Below, one piece after another: positions 8,101-16,177 of a stretch of 40,761 nt of DNA (positions are counted from its first letter, which is position 1; each line of letters starts with the position of its first letter). The translations under genes and the position numbers were made by a program. Source of the DNA: Nonomuraea zeae. Lineage in GTDB: Bacteria > Actinomycetota > Actinomycetes > Streptosporangiales > Streptosporangiaceae. The notes under the pieces are model-generated. The model saw nothing but the letters and a program-made list of their open reading frames with translations, was not told the DNA's origin and made no database searches. The stretch lies in NCBI RefSeq assembly GCF_005889725.1, contig NZ_VCKX01000090.1, forward strand, positions 1 through 40,761. Direction: 5' to 3'.

Positions 8101-10197
8101 GTGCTCTCCGCCCGTCTGATCGTGATCGCGGTGCTCGCCGCTCTGTCCAGCGTCTACGTCCTGGCCGGGGCCGCGGGCGCGGTGCTCGTCTTCGCGGTGC
8201 AGTGCCTGTACACGCTCTGGTCCAGGAAATGGTGGCTGCTGGCCGCGCAGGCCGTGCTCGTCTACTGGGTGACGCTGGGGACGGGCGCGTCCGTGGTGGT
8301 GCTCGGCTACCTGGCGGGCTCGCTCCTGGTCACCCGGTTGTGGGCGCTGGCGCCCGGGGTGGTGTTCAGCGCCGTCGTGATCGCGTACGCGCGCGGCGGC
8401 GACGTGCTCGTGACGCTCGACCTGGCGATCACGACCGTGCTGATGACGCTGATCGTACCCGGGCTGATCCGGCTGGTCGAGCGGGTGGACGAGATGCACG
8501 CCACCCGGCTGGCGCTGGCCGCGGCGGCGGTGGGCGAGGAGCGGCTGCGCATCGCGGCCGAGCTCAGCGACGGCCTCGGCCGCGGCCTGACCCTGATCGG
8601 CGCGGGCGCGCGCCGCGCGCTGGCCGTCCCCGCCCGCGCCTCGGAGGTGCTCGGCGAGGTCACCGGCGCCGCGCGCCGATCGCTGGCCGACGCGCGCTCG
8701 GCGGCGGCGAGCTACCGCGCGATGTCGCTGGGCCCCGAGCTGACCACCGCCCGCGCCATGCTGGAGGCCGCGGAGGTCGCCGTCGAGGTGCGGGCCGGGC
8801 ACACCGAGCCGCTGGGGCCCGCGGGCGCGCTGCTCGCCGCGGTGCTGCGGGAGGCCGTCACCGACGTCGTACGCCGCGGCGCCGCCCGGACCTGCCTGAT
8901 CGAGACCGCCGAGCCGGGCGGCACCGTACGCCTGCGCGTCACCGACGACGGCCGCCGCACGGCCGAGGACGACAGCCTGGACGACCTGCGCGCCCAGGTA
9001 CGCGCGGCCGGCGGCACGCTGGACGGCCGTCTGTCCGCCGAAGGCCGCTTCACCGTCGAGGCCGTGCTGCCCGCGCCGAACCGCAGGCCCGAGGTCCGCG
9101 AGCCGACCGACGTGTCGGTGCTGCTGCTGGCCGCCGTGCTCGTCGGGTTCAGCGTCAAGGGCCTGCTCCACGTACCACCGGGCCTGCTGCTGCCCGCCGC
9201 GGCGGTCCTGGCCGCGATCGTGGTCATGCAGCTCAGGTCCGTCACCGGGCGGCACATGGGGGCACTGGCCGTGATGGCCGTGCTCGCCTACGCCCCGATC
9301 CCGGTCTTCGGCCCGATCTGGCTGGGCACCCAGGGGTTCCTGGCGGGCCCGGTGCTGCTGGCCTTCCGCCCGCTGCTGGCCTGGCCGCTGGTCGCCGCCA
9401 TCGTGGCCGGCACGGGCGCGGTCGCCTCGCTGTACGACCTGCCGCCCCAGGAGTGGCTGAACGTCACCGTCAACACCCTGGTGACCGCGCTGGTGGTCTA
9501 CAGCCTGCTGCGCCTGGCCCAGCTCGCCGAGGAGCTCAAGGCGGCCAGGGAGAGCCTGGCCCGCTCGGCCGTCGTCGAAGAGCGCCTGCGGGCCGCCCGC
9601 GACCTGCACGACCTGCTCGGCCACAGCCTGGCGGCCATCCTGCTCAAGTGCGAGCTGGCCCGCCGCCTCCCGCCCGAGCGGTCGAGGGCCGAGCTCGCGG
9701 ACGTCATCGCGATGGCCGAGCGCGCCGGGCACGACCTGCGCTCGGTCTCCGGCGAGCAGCGCGACCTGTCGCTCGGGGCCGAGGCCGAGTCGGCCGCCTC
9801 GGTCCTGCGCGCGGCCCGCGTCGCGGTCACCGCCGAGCTGGCGCACCCGGAGCTCCCCGCCGAGGTCGAGACCGTGCTCAGCACCGTGCTGCGCGAGGCC
9901 GTCACGAACATCCTGCGCCACAGCACCGCCCGCCACTGCGCGATCTCGACCTCGGCCGACGGCCGGACGGTCCGCCTGCGCGTCCGCAACGACGGCGCCC
10001 GCCGGTCCGAGGCCCGCCGCGGCTCGTCCGGGCTCGGCAACCTGACCACCCGCCTGGCGGCACTCGACGGCCGGCTCACCACGAGCGTCGAGGACGGCTG
10101 GTTCCAGCTCGACGCCAGCGTGACGTACGGGGAGGCGCTAGATCCAGCCGGCCTCGGTGGCGATGCGGACGGCGTCGGTGCGGTTACGCGCGTTTAG
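8101..10197 (+). CDS. Tandem DesK/NarX-type histidine kinase; first kinase half degenerate
   Basis: A 698-residue membrane protein built as two successive sensor-kinase units. Unit 1 has TM helices (about 5-125), a DHp-like helix ERLRIAAELSDGLGRGLTL (147-165) and a degraded ATPase region (LREAVTDVVRRG at 249-260, RVTDDG at 279-284). Unit 2 has TM helices (about 335-470), DHp ERLRAARDLHDLLGHSLA (494-511) and a full HATPase with LREAVTNILRHS (597-608), RNDG and GLGNLTTRL. In unit 1 the phosphoacceptor histidine is S156; in unit 2 it is H503. So only the second kinase should autophosphorylate, with the first as a pseudokinase. The GTG start has only a weak TAGG site. The gene ends 60 bp inside the convergent response regulator, its likely partner. 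Confidence 0.9.
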   Translation: MLSARLIVIAVLAALSSVYVLAGAAGAVLVFAVQCLYTLWSRKWWLLAAQAVLVYWVTLGTGASVVVLGYLAGSLLVTRLWALAPGVVFSAVVIAYARGGDVLVTLDLAITTVLMTLIVPGLIRLVERVDEMHATRLALAAAAVGEERLRIAAELSDGLGRGLTLIGAGARRALAVPARASEVLGEVTGAARRSLADARSAAASYRAMSLGPELTTARAMLEAAEVAVEVRAGHTEPLGPAGALLAAVLREAVTDVVRRGAARTCLIETAEPGGTVRLRVTDDGRRTAEDDSLDDLRAQVRAAGGTLDGRLSAEGRFTVEAVLPAPNRRPEVREPTDVSVLLLAAVLVGFSVKGLLHVPPGLLLPAAAVLAAIVVMQLRSVTGRHMGALAVMAVLAYAPIPVFGPIWLGTQGFLAGPVLLAFRPLLAWPLVAAIVAGTGAVASLYDLPPQEWLNVTVNTLVTALVVYSLLRLAQLAEELKAARESLARSAVVEERLRAARDLHDLLGHSLAAILLKCELARRLPPERSRAELADVIAMAERAGHDLRSVSGEQRDLSLGAEAESAASVLRAARVAVTAELAHPELPAEVETVLSTVLREAVTNILRHSTARHCAISTSADGRTVRLRVRNDGARRSEARRGSSGLGNLTTRLAALDGRLTTSVEDGWFQLDASVTYGEALDPAGLGGDADGVGAVTRV

Positions 10198-10746
10198 CTT
10201 GGCCACGATGGCCGTGAGGTAGTTGCGCACGGTCCCCGCGGTCAGGTGGAGCCGCGCGGCGACGTCCGTCGCGTCGGCCCCGCCCGCCACCAGCCGCAGC
10301 ACGTCCGCCTCGCGCGGCGTGAGCGGGTTGTCGGCCAGGTCCCAGGCCGTGACCGCGAGCGCCCCGTCGAGGATCCGCTGGCCTCCGGCGACCTTGCGGA
10401 TGGCCGCGACCAGCTCCTCCGGCGGCGCGGTCTTCAGCATGAACCCGCCCACCTGCGCCGCCAGCGCCCGCTTGAGATGGCCGGGCTTGCCGTACCCGGT
10501 GAGCATGAGCGTGTGGCAGGACGGCACGCGCCCGCGGATCGCGGCGGCGGCCTCCAGCCCGTCCATGGCGCCCGGCATGTCGATGTCCAGGACGGCCACG
10601 TCGGGAAGCTCCACGGCGGCCGCGGCGAGCGCGGCCTCGCCCGACTCCACGGCGGCCACGACCTCCAGGTCCGCCTCCAGGTCCAGCAGCGCCGCCAGGG
10701 CGCCCCTGATCACCGCCTGGTCTTCGGCCAGCAGTACGCGAATCAC
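10138..10746 (-). CDS. NarL/FixJ-family response regulator
   Basis: Cytoplasmic two-component regulator of 202 residues. The receiver domain has acidic E8/D9, phosphoacceptor D54 (AVLDIDMPG), T83 and K105 (FMLKTAPP). The C-terminal LuxR-type HTH runs from about 139 (NPLTPREADVLRLVAGG) through LTAGTVRNYLTAIVAKL. The start is GTG 10746 (MIRVLLAEDQAVIRG); no strong ribosome site is seen. It faces the tandem kinase tail-to-tail and is divergent from the ABC exporter operon, so it probably receives phosphate from that kinase and controls the exporter. That regulatory link is inference from position. Confidence 0.94.
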   Translation of the reverse strand: MIRVLLAEDQAVIRGALAALLDLEADLEVVAAVESGEAALAAAAVELPDVAVLDIDMPGAMDGLEAAAAIRGRVPSCHTLMLTGYGKPGHLKRALAAQVGGFMLKTAPPEELVAAIRKVAGGQRILDGALAVTAWDLADNPLTPREADVLRLVAGGADATDVAARLHLTAGTVRNYLTAIVAKLNARNRTDAVRIATEAGWI

Positions 10747-10748
10747 GG

Positions 10749-10758
10749 AGACATGTCT
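10749..10758. promoter_or_regulatory. Palindrome AGACATGTCT in response-regulator/ABC divergent region
   Basis: A perfect 10-bp palindrome sits 2 bases upstream of the response-regulator start, in the 98-bp region shared with the ABC exporter operon. It may be an autoregulatory half of a LuxR-type site. A 9-base part, GGAGACATG, recurs at the ABC gene start, where it is the ribosome site plus start codon. Weak evidence. Confidence 0.25.
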
Positions 10759-10844
10759 ACCAGTGTCCGAATCATGAGGACGTCATGGGTGACCGGTGAC
10801 GGCGTCTCTGGGCGGCGGGCGCGCAGGTCAGCAGGCTTGGAGAC

Positions 10845-11576
10845 ATGACAGACGTGGTGCGGCTGAACGCCGTGAGCAAGGTGTACGGGAAGGGCCAGGG
10901 CGCGGTCGCCGCCCTGCGGGAGGTCTCGGCCGGGATCCCGCGCGGCACGTTCACGGCCGTGATGGGGCCGTCGGGCTCGGGCAAGAGCACGTTCCTGCAC
11001 TGCGCGGCCGGGCTGGACGTGCCCTCGTCCGGCTCGGTCCGGCTCGGCGACACGGAGCTGGCGAACCTCGGCGAGAGCGAGCTCACCGAGCTGCGCAGGC
11101 GGCGGGTCGGCTTCGTGTTCCAGGCGTTCAACCTGGTCCCCGCACTCGACGTGGTCGAGAACGTGACCCTCCCGCTCCGGCTGTCAGGCACCCGCGTGGA
11201 CCAGGGCTGGCTGGCGGAGATCCTGCGCAGGGTCGGCCTCGAAGGGCGCGCGGGTCACCGGCCCGCCCAGCTCTCCGGCGGCCAGCAGCAGCGGGTCGCC
11301 ATCGCCAGGGCGCTGGTCACCCGGCCCGAGGTGGTGTTCGGCGACGAGCCGACCGGCGCGCTGGACACCATGACCGCGCGCGACGTGCTGCGCCTGCTGC
11401 GCGAGGTGGTGGACGGCATGGGCCAGACGGTGGTGATGGTCACCCACGACCCGCTGGCCGCCTCGTACGCCGACACCGTGCTGTTCCTGGCCGACGGCCG
11501 GATCGTGGACTCGATGACCGCCCCGACCCCCGAGAAGGTCGCCGAGCGGATGACCGGGCTTGGAGCGTGGAAGTGA
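10845..11576 (+). CDS. MacB/LolD-type ABC transporter ATPase
   Basis: ATP-binding subunit of an FtsX-type ABC exporter, 243 residues. Walker A is GPSGSGKST (41-49), the signature LSGGQQQR is at 143-150, Walker B is VVFGDEP (163-169) and the switch histidine is H201 in MVTHD. The sequence FVFQAFNLVPALDVVENV (90-107) is typical of the MacB/LolD/BceA class. Start ATG 10845 has GGAG just upstream. The stop overlaps the permease start by one base (TGATG), so the two subunits are translationally coupled. Adjacent two-component genes suggest an inducible export or envelope-stress system; the substrate is unknown. Confidence 0.96.
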   Translation: MTDVVRLNAVSKVYGKGQGAVAALREVSAGIPRGTFTAVMGPSGSGKSTFLHCAAGLDVPSSGSVRLGDTELANLGESELTELRRRRVGFVFQAFNLVPALDVVENVTLPLRLSGTRVDQGWLAEILRRVGLEGRAGHRPAQLSGGQQQRVAIARALVTRPEVVFGDEPTGALDTMTARDVLRLLREVVDGMGQTVVMVTHDPLAASYADTVLFLADGRIVDSMTAPTPEKVAERMTGLGAWK

Positions 11577-13936
11577 TGATCGGATTCGCGCTGAAGACGC
11601 TGCGCCACCGCAAGGGCGCCTTCGCGGGGGCGTTCGTGGCGCTGCTGTGCGCCGCCGCGCTGGTGTCGGCGTGCCTGATGCTGCTGGAGACCGGGCTGCG
11701 CGGGTCGGTCGCCCCCGAGCGGTACGCGGGTGCGCCCGCGATCGTGGCGGCCGACCAGTTCGTCCGCGAGAGCGTCGACAAGGGCGACGGCAAGACCAAG
11801 ACGAAGGCCAAGCCGCTGACCGAGCGGGCCTGGCTGCCCGGCTCGGTCGTGGCGGCGCTCAAGGGCACGCCCAGCGTGTCGAAGGTGATCACCGAGGTGA
11901 CGTTCCCGTTCGGGGAGTACACCGGGCACGGGTGGGAGTCGGCCGCGCTGACCCCGTTCACGATCGCCGAGGGGCGGGAGCCGCGCGAAGCCGGCGAGAT
12001 CGTCGTGGACGCCCGCGCCGGGCTGGCGGTGGGCGCGCGGCTGCGCGGCCACCAGGTCGTGGGCGTCACGGCGCAGGCCCTGCCGAGCCAGGACACCGTG
12101 TTCTTCAGCACCGCGGAGGCGCGCCGCCTGGCCGGGCGTCCCGGCCAGGTCAGCGCCGCCGGCGTCTTCCCCGGGCTCGCCGAGGCCCCGGAGGGAGCCG
12201 TGCTGTACACCGGTGACGAGCGTGGCCGGCTGGAGTTCCTCGACGCCGAGCAGGCGCGGGTCAAGCTGATCAGCATGGGCGGCGCGCTGGCCGGCACCTC
12301 GCTGCTGGTCGCGATCCTCGTGGTGGTGGGCACGTTCGCGCTGTCCATCCAGCAGCGCCAGCGGGAGATCGCCCTGCTGCGGGCCGTGGCCGCGACGCCC
12401 AGGCAGGTGCGCGCGCTGGTCGGCGGAGAGGCGCTGCTGGTCGGCGTGGCGGCCGGGGTGCTCGGCTCGGCGGCGGGGCTGGGACTGGGGCTCTGGCTGC
12501 ACTCGACGTTCGTGGCGCTGGGCGCGACCCCGGCGAACCTGCGGCTGGTCGTCAGCCCGTTCCCCGCCTTCGTGGCGCTGCCGGCCACGGTCGGCGCGGC
12601 CTGGGTCGCGGCGCGGGTCTCCGCCCGCCGCCTGGCCCGGATCCGGCCGGTGGAGGCACTCGGCGAGGCCGCGCTGGATCGCGGGCGGCTGCCCTGGCCG
12701 CGGCTGGCGGCCGGGCTGGCGGCCGCCGCCGGCGGCGCGGTGCTCACGCTCGTCCTGTCCGGGCTGAGCACCGAGGCCGCGGCCACGCCGGTGACCATGC
12801 TGACCGCCCTGGTCTGGACGATCTCCCTCGCGCTGCTCGGCCCGCTGGTCGCCAGGGCCGTGGTGAGGGCGCTCCCCCTGCGCGGCACCGGGGTGAGCGG
12901 CTACCTCGCCGCCAGGAGCCTGCGGGCCGCGCCGAAGGGGCTGGCCGCCGTGCTGTCGCCGCTGACCCTGATGGTGGCGATGACGTGCACGATCCTGTTC
13001 GCCCAGACCACGGCGGGGCACGCGGCGCAGGAGCAGGCCGACGCGGGCAGCCTGGCCGGCCACGTGCTCCCCGGGGCGGCCGCGTCCGCGTCCGCCGTCG
13101 CCAGGGTCCCCGGGGTCGAGGCCGTCACCCCGGTCCTGCGCACCTCGGTCAGGGTCGGCCTGACCAAGTACGCCGCCCAGGCCGTCGCCTACGACCCCCG
13201 CACGATCGATCTGGGCGTCGTCAGCGGGTCGATGAAGGGGTTCGGCGCGGGCTCGGTCGCGCTCAGCCGGACGGCGGCCGACGGGCTCGGCCTCGCGGTC
13301 GGCGGCCAGGTGCGCCTCACGCTCGGCGACGGCACCCCCGCCACCCTCGGCGTCGCCGCCGTCTACACCCGCGGCCTGGGCTTCGGGGACCTGACCCTCC
13401 CCTACGAGCTCGTCGCCGGCCACGTGGACGACCCCGCGGGCACCCTCCTGGTCTCGGCCCCCACGCTGACCGGGGACGCGCTCGCCGCGGCGGTGCCCGG
13501 CTCGGTCGTGCTCGACCGGGCCCAGGCCGCCGAGGTCAGCGCGGCGAACCCGCAGGTGACGTTCGTCGCGCTGGGCCTGATCATCGCCTTCACCGCGATC
13601 GCCGTGGTCAACACCCTCGCCATGGCCACGTCGGGCCGGTCGAAGGAGCTGGCCGTGCTGCGGCTGGCCGGCACCACCCCGCGTCAGATCCTGCGCATGC
13701 TGCGCCTGGAGACGCTCTGCGCGGTGCTGACCGCCGCGGTCGCGGGCACGGCGATCTCGTGGGTGACGCTGTCGGCGTTCGGGGCGGGGATGACGGGGTC
13801 GGCCACGCCGTACGTGCCGCCGGTGGCGTACGCGCTGGTGCTCGCCGCGTCGGCCGCCCTGGCCCTGGCCGCCACGGCCCTGCCCGCCCGCCTGGCGCTC
13901 AGGACCCGGCCGGCCGACGCGGTCTCCACCGCCTGA
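11576..13936 (+). CDS. FtsX-like ABC transporter permease
   Basis: Membrane partner of the preceding ATPase, 786 residues. The layout is that of actinobacterial double-FtsX permeases: TM1 (about 16-38), an extracytoplasmic MacB-PCD-like domain, a first FtsX core containing ALSIQQRQREIALLRAVAAT (about 259-278), a middle membrane block, a second extracytoplasmic domain, and a C-terminal FtsX core with TSGRSKELAVLRLAGTTPRQ before the last TM helices. Start ATG 11576 overlaps the ATPase stop. It is a probable mechanotransmitter or lipid/peptide exporter; no substrate is inferable. The final codons are part of a 20-bp repeat cluster. Confidence 0.94.
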   Translation: MIGFALKTLRHRKGAFAGAFVALLCAAALVSACLMLLETGLRGSVAPERYAGAPAIVAADQFVRESVDKGDGKTKTKAKPLTERAWLPGSVVAALKGTPSVSKVITEVTFPFGEYTGHGWESAALTPFTIAEGREPREAGEIVVDARAGLAVGARLRGHQVVGVTAQALPSQDTVFFSTAEARRLAGRPGQVSAAGVFPGLAEAPEGAVLYTGDERGRLEFLDAEQARVKLISMGGALAGTSLLVAILVVVGTFALSIQQRQREIALLRAVAATPRQVRALVGGEALLVGVAAGVLGSAAGLGLGLWLHSTFVALGATPANLRLVVSPFPAFVALPATVGAAWVAARVSARRLARIRPVEALGEAALDRGRLPWPRLAAGLAAAAGGAVLTLVLSGLSTEAAATPVTMLTALVWTISLALLGPLVARAVVRALPLRGTGVSGYLAARSLRAAPKGLAAVLSPLTLMVAMTCTILFAQTTAGHAAQEQADAGSLAGHVLPGAAASASAVARVPGVEAVTPVLRTSVRVGLTKYAAQAVAYDPRTIDLGVVSGSMKGFGAGSVALSRTAADGLGLAVGGQVRLTLGDGTPATLGVAAVYTRGLGFGDLTLPYELVAGHVDDPAGTLLVSAPTLTGDALAAAVPGSVVLDRAQAAEVSAANPQVTFVALGLIIAFTAIAVVNTLAMATSGRSKELAVLRLAGTTPRQILRMLRLETLCAVLTAAVAGTAISWVTLSAFGAGMTGSATPYVPPVAYALVLAASAALALAATALPARLALRTRPADAVSTA

Positions 13937-14000
13937 CCGGGGTCTCCGCCGCCTGACCGGGGTCAGCGGCGGATGACCGGGGTCAGCGGCGGATCACCTG
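13921..14000. repeat. Four 20-bp units duplicating the 3' ends of two convergent genes
   Basis: Units at 13921, 13941, 13961 and 13981. The first two are near-identical; the first is the end of the permease gene with its TGA, the second a non-coding copy. The last two are also near-identical; the fourth is the end of the GT4 gene on the minus strand and the third a copy. Each convergent gene thus has its terminal codons and stop duplicated once into the gap. Confidence 0.8.
13946..13972. terminator. Bidirectional hairpin between ABC permease and GT4
   Basis: CCGCCGCCTGACC pairs with GGTCAGCGGCGG with one bulged C. It is formed where the two duplicated gene ends meet. The position between convergent stops fits a shared terminator. 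There is no U-tract, as is common in actinomycetes. Confidence 0.6.
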
Positions 14001-15098
14001 GTCGTACAGCTCCAGGTAGCGCTCGGCCATCACGGACGGCGCGAAGCGGCGGCGGGCCTCGCGGCGGCACTCCTCCGGGTCCAGCTCGTCCACCCGCAGG
14101 ACCCACTCGGCCAGCTCCTCCTCGGTGTCGGCCAGGAAGCCCGTGCGGCCGTGGTCGATGATCTCCGGCAGGCACCCGCGGCGCAGGCCCACCGGCGGGA
14201 CGCCGAGCGCCAGGGCCTCGACGACGGCCGTGCCGCCCGGCTCGTCCCACTGGATCGGGAAGAGGGCGGCGCGGGCCGAGGCGTAGAGGTGGTCGCGGGC
14301 CGGCCCGCCCACCGCGCCGACCCACCTGACCAGATCCCCGTCCAGGTATCGGGACACCTGGTCGAGGTGGTAGCGGACGTCCGGATGGCTGTGCAGCGGG
14401 TGATAGGGGTTCTGGGTCACGACGTCCAGCTCCGCGGCGGTGTTGCGGCCGCAGACCGGGCCGGCCAGCACCAGCGGGAGCCCGAGCTTCTGGCAGATCC
14501 TGGCCGCGATGTGCTGGCCCTTGAGCCCGCAGATGCGGCCCATGACCATCAGGTGCTCGCCCTGCTCGACGCGCAGGTCCCGATCGGCGAGCGGGGTGGC
14601 GAGGTAGACGGCCCCGAGCGAGGCCGCGCGCAGCGCCTCCGGGGCGCGGGCGAGCTGCGACTCCGAGACGCCGTTGACCGCGATCGACGGCGGGAACGCG
14701 CCGTAGAACGCCGGATGCTTGTGCAGGTCCCAGTGCAGGGTGTGCAGCACGGGCGGCCCGCCGAACGCGGACAGCACGCCCGGCCCGACGACCTCCAGGT
14801 GGTCGTGCACCAGGTCGATGTCGTCGCGGGAGCGCAGCTCGGCGACCACGCGGGCCTGGTGCGCGTGCGCGATGCCCATGACCTGGTTGTACGGCTTCTG
14901 CAGCTCGGTGAACTGGTCCTCGTCGAAGGCGGTGATCAGCTCGTCGACCTCGAGTGTGCTCGTGCCGGCCGCGGCCAGGACCACGCTCACGCCGCGCTCA
15001 CGCAGGCACGGCACGAGGGTGGCGACCACGTTCTCGATCCCGCCGTAACCGGGAGGCGGGACCTGGAGCCACGGGCCGGCGTTCACCAGAACTCTCAT
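13983..15098 (-). CDS. GT4-family glycosyltransferase
   Basis: GT-B retaining glycosyltransferase of 371 residues, cytoplasmic or membrane-associated. The N-terminal PPPGYGGIENVVATLVPCL loop and VHDH (97-100) shape the acceptor side; the C-terminal domain has GRICGLKGQHIA (188-199) and the EX7E pair E286/E294 (DEPGGTAVVEALALG) that binds the nucleotide sugar. It follows gpgS with a 4-bp ATGA overlap, so the two act together. It might extend or use the GpgS product, but donor and acceptor cannot be read from sequence. Its 3' end forms part of the 20-bp repeat cluster. Confidence 0.9.
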   Translation of the reverse strand: MRVLVNAGPWLQVPPPGYGGIENVVATLVPCLRERGVSVVLAAAGTSTLEVDELITAFDEDQFTELQKPYNQVMGIAHAHQARVVAELRSRDDIDLVHDHLEVVGPGVLSAFGGPPVLHTLHWDLHKHPAFYGAFPPSIAVNGVSESQLARAPEALRAASLGAVYLATPLADRDLRVEQGEHLMVMGRICGLKGQHIAARICQKLGLPLVLAGPVCGRNTAAELDVVTQNPYHPLHSHPDVRYHLDQVSRYLDGDLVRWVGAVGGPARDHLYASARAALFPIQWDEPGGTAVVEALALGVPPVGLRRGCLPEIIDHGRTGFLADTEEELAEWVLRVDELDPEECRREARRRFAPSVMAERYLELYDQVIRR

Positions 15099-16069
15099 AC
15101 CACGTCCTCCTCAAGGACGAGGGAGGCGAGCGGAGGCCGCTCGGCCACCGCCACGTCCACCAGATCCGCCCGCCCTTCCAGCCCGAACTGCAGGAGCGAT
15201 TGCGCCGGCGGCTCCGACGCCAGCACGCGGCCCTGGCGTTCGAGGCGGGACCAGGCGGTGAGCATGATCTGCCCGGCCATCCGGCCGAGCGCGGACACCG
15301 GCTGGTGGGTGTGCGCGCGGTGTCCCAGGTCCACCTGGGCCATCGCGTCCAGCCCGACGAGCTGGAGCAGGTCGACGAGGAGCCCGAACTCCACGCCGTA
15401 CTCGGTGACGAACGGCACCTGGGCGAGCACCTCGCGCCTGGCGGCGTACTCGCCGCCGAGCGGCTGGGCGATGCCGGCCAGCTCCGGCCAGAACATGTTG
15501 AGCAGGGGCCGCGCGACGAGCTCGGTCACGCGGCCACCCGCGCCGCGCCGCACGATCCCGTCCTCCCCGATGTACGGCCGTTCGTACGTCGCCTTGACGA
15601 AATGGAGGTCGCTGTTCACCAGCAGCGGCCCCACCAGCCCCGATACGTAATGTGCCGCGAAACTTCGCAGGTCGGCGTCCACGAACACGACGATGTCGCC
15701 GCTGGAGGCCGCCAGCCCCTTCCAGAGGGCCTCGCCCTTGCCGGTCAGCGGCGGCAGGTGCGGCAGCACCTCGTCCTGTGCCACCACCCGCGCGCCGGCC
15801 TCGCGCGCTCGTTCCGCGGTCGCGTCGGTCGAGTTCGAATCGACCACGATGATCTCGTCCACCAGAGCCACGCGTTCGACCAGGTCACGACGGATCACCG
15901 AGACGATGTCACCTACCGTGCTCTCTTCGTCACGGGCAGGCAGCACGACGCTCACCGTCGTGGTCCCCTTGGCCGGCATTAAGGCGTCCACCGGCCATTC
16001 CGCCGCAGTGCTCGAATGCGGGCCGTACCACTCCTGAACCCTGGCCAAGGCTCGCAGATCTATCTCCAT
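15095..16069 (-). CDS. gpgS: Glucosyl-3-phosphoglycerate synthase-like glycosyltransferase
   Basis: GT81/GT2-like enzyme related to mycobacterial GpgS, which transfers glucose from NDP-glucose to 3-phosphoglycerate. That is the first step to glucosylglycerate and, in mycobacteria, methylglucose lipopolysaccharides. The protein has 324 residues. Recognisable blocks are VVLPARDEESTVG (41-53), VDSNSTDATAERA (76-88), TGKGEALWKG (109-118), the metal-binding DAD at 131-133 and PLLNMFWPELAGIAQPLGGE (188-207). The N-terminus WYGPHSS fits the family. No GpgP phosphatase gene is visible nearby. The gene overlaps the GT4 gene by 4 bp and diverges from the sugar-oxidoreductase operon. The family is secure; the exact acceptor is inferred. 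Confidence 0.87.
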   Translation of the reverse strand: MEIDLRALARVQEWYGPHSSTAAEWPVDALMPAKGTTTVSVVLPARDEESTVGDIVSVIRRDLVERVALVDEIIVVDSNSTDATAERAREAGARVVAQDEVLPHLPPLTGKGEALWKGLAASSGDIVVFVDADLRSFAAHYVSGLVGPLLVNSDLHFVKATYERPYIGEDGIVRRGAGGRVTELVARPLLNMFWPELAGIAQPLGGEYAARREVLAQVPFVTEYGVEFGLLVDLLQLVGLDAMAQVDLGHRAHTHQPVSALGRMAGQIMLTAWSRLERQGRVLASEPPAQSLLQFGLEGRADLVDVAVAERPPLASLVLEEDVV

Positions 16070-16153
16070 GCAGTCAGCCCCGATCTTTTGAGGTCACGAC
16101 TTCTGCCCTTATCAGGCGCGTTTGAACATTGCTGTTTGGCCGCGCTTAGATGT

Positions 16154-16163
16154 GGCATATGCC
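16154..16163. promoter_or_regulatory. Palindrome GGCATATGCC in gpgS/oxidoreductase divergent region
   Basis: A perfect 10-bp palindrome lies 14 bases before the ATG of the Gfo/Idh/MocA gene, in the 108-bp divergent region. The region is locally AT-richer than its surroundings. It is a possible operator; no regulator is assigned. Confidence 0.3.
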
Positions 16164-16177
16164 GGGTTGTGTCCCCA

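Noticed and set aside
8095..9936. 613-codon minus-strand open frame opposite the tandem kinase
   Set aside because: Gln/Gly/Arg/His-rich antisense shadow; the plus-strand frame has clear kinase motifs.
10796..11575. Possible N-terminal extension of the permease through the ATPase gene
   Set aside because: This part is the out-of-frame shadow of the ATPase; permease sequence begins at ATG 11576 with coupling to the ATPase stop.
11255..13423. 722-codon minus-strand open frame opposite the ABC exporter
   Set aside because: Antisense shadow of ATPase and permease; low-complexity composition and no start signal.
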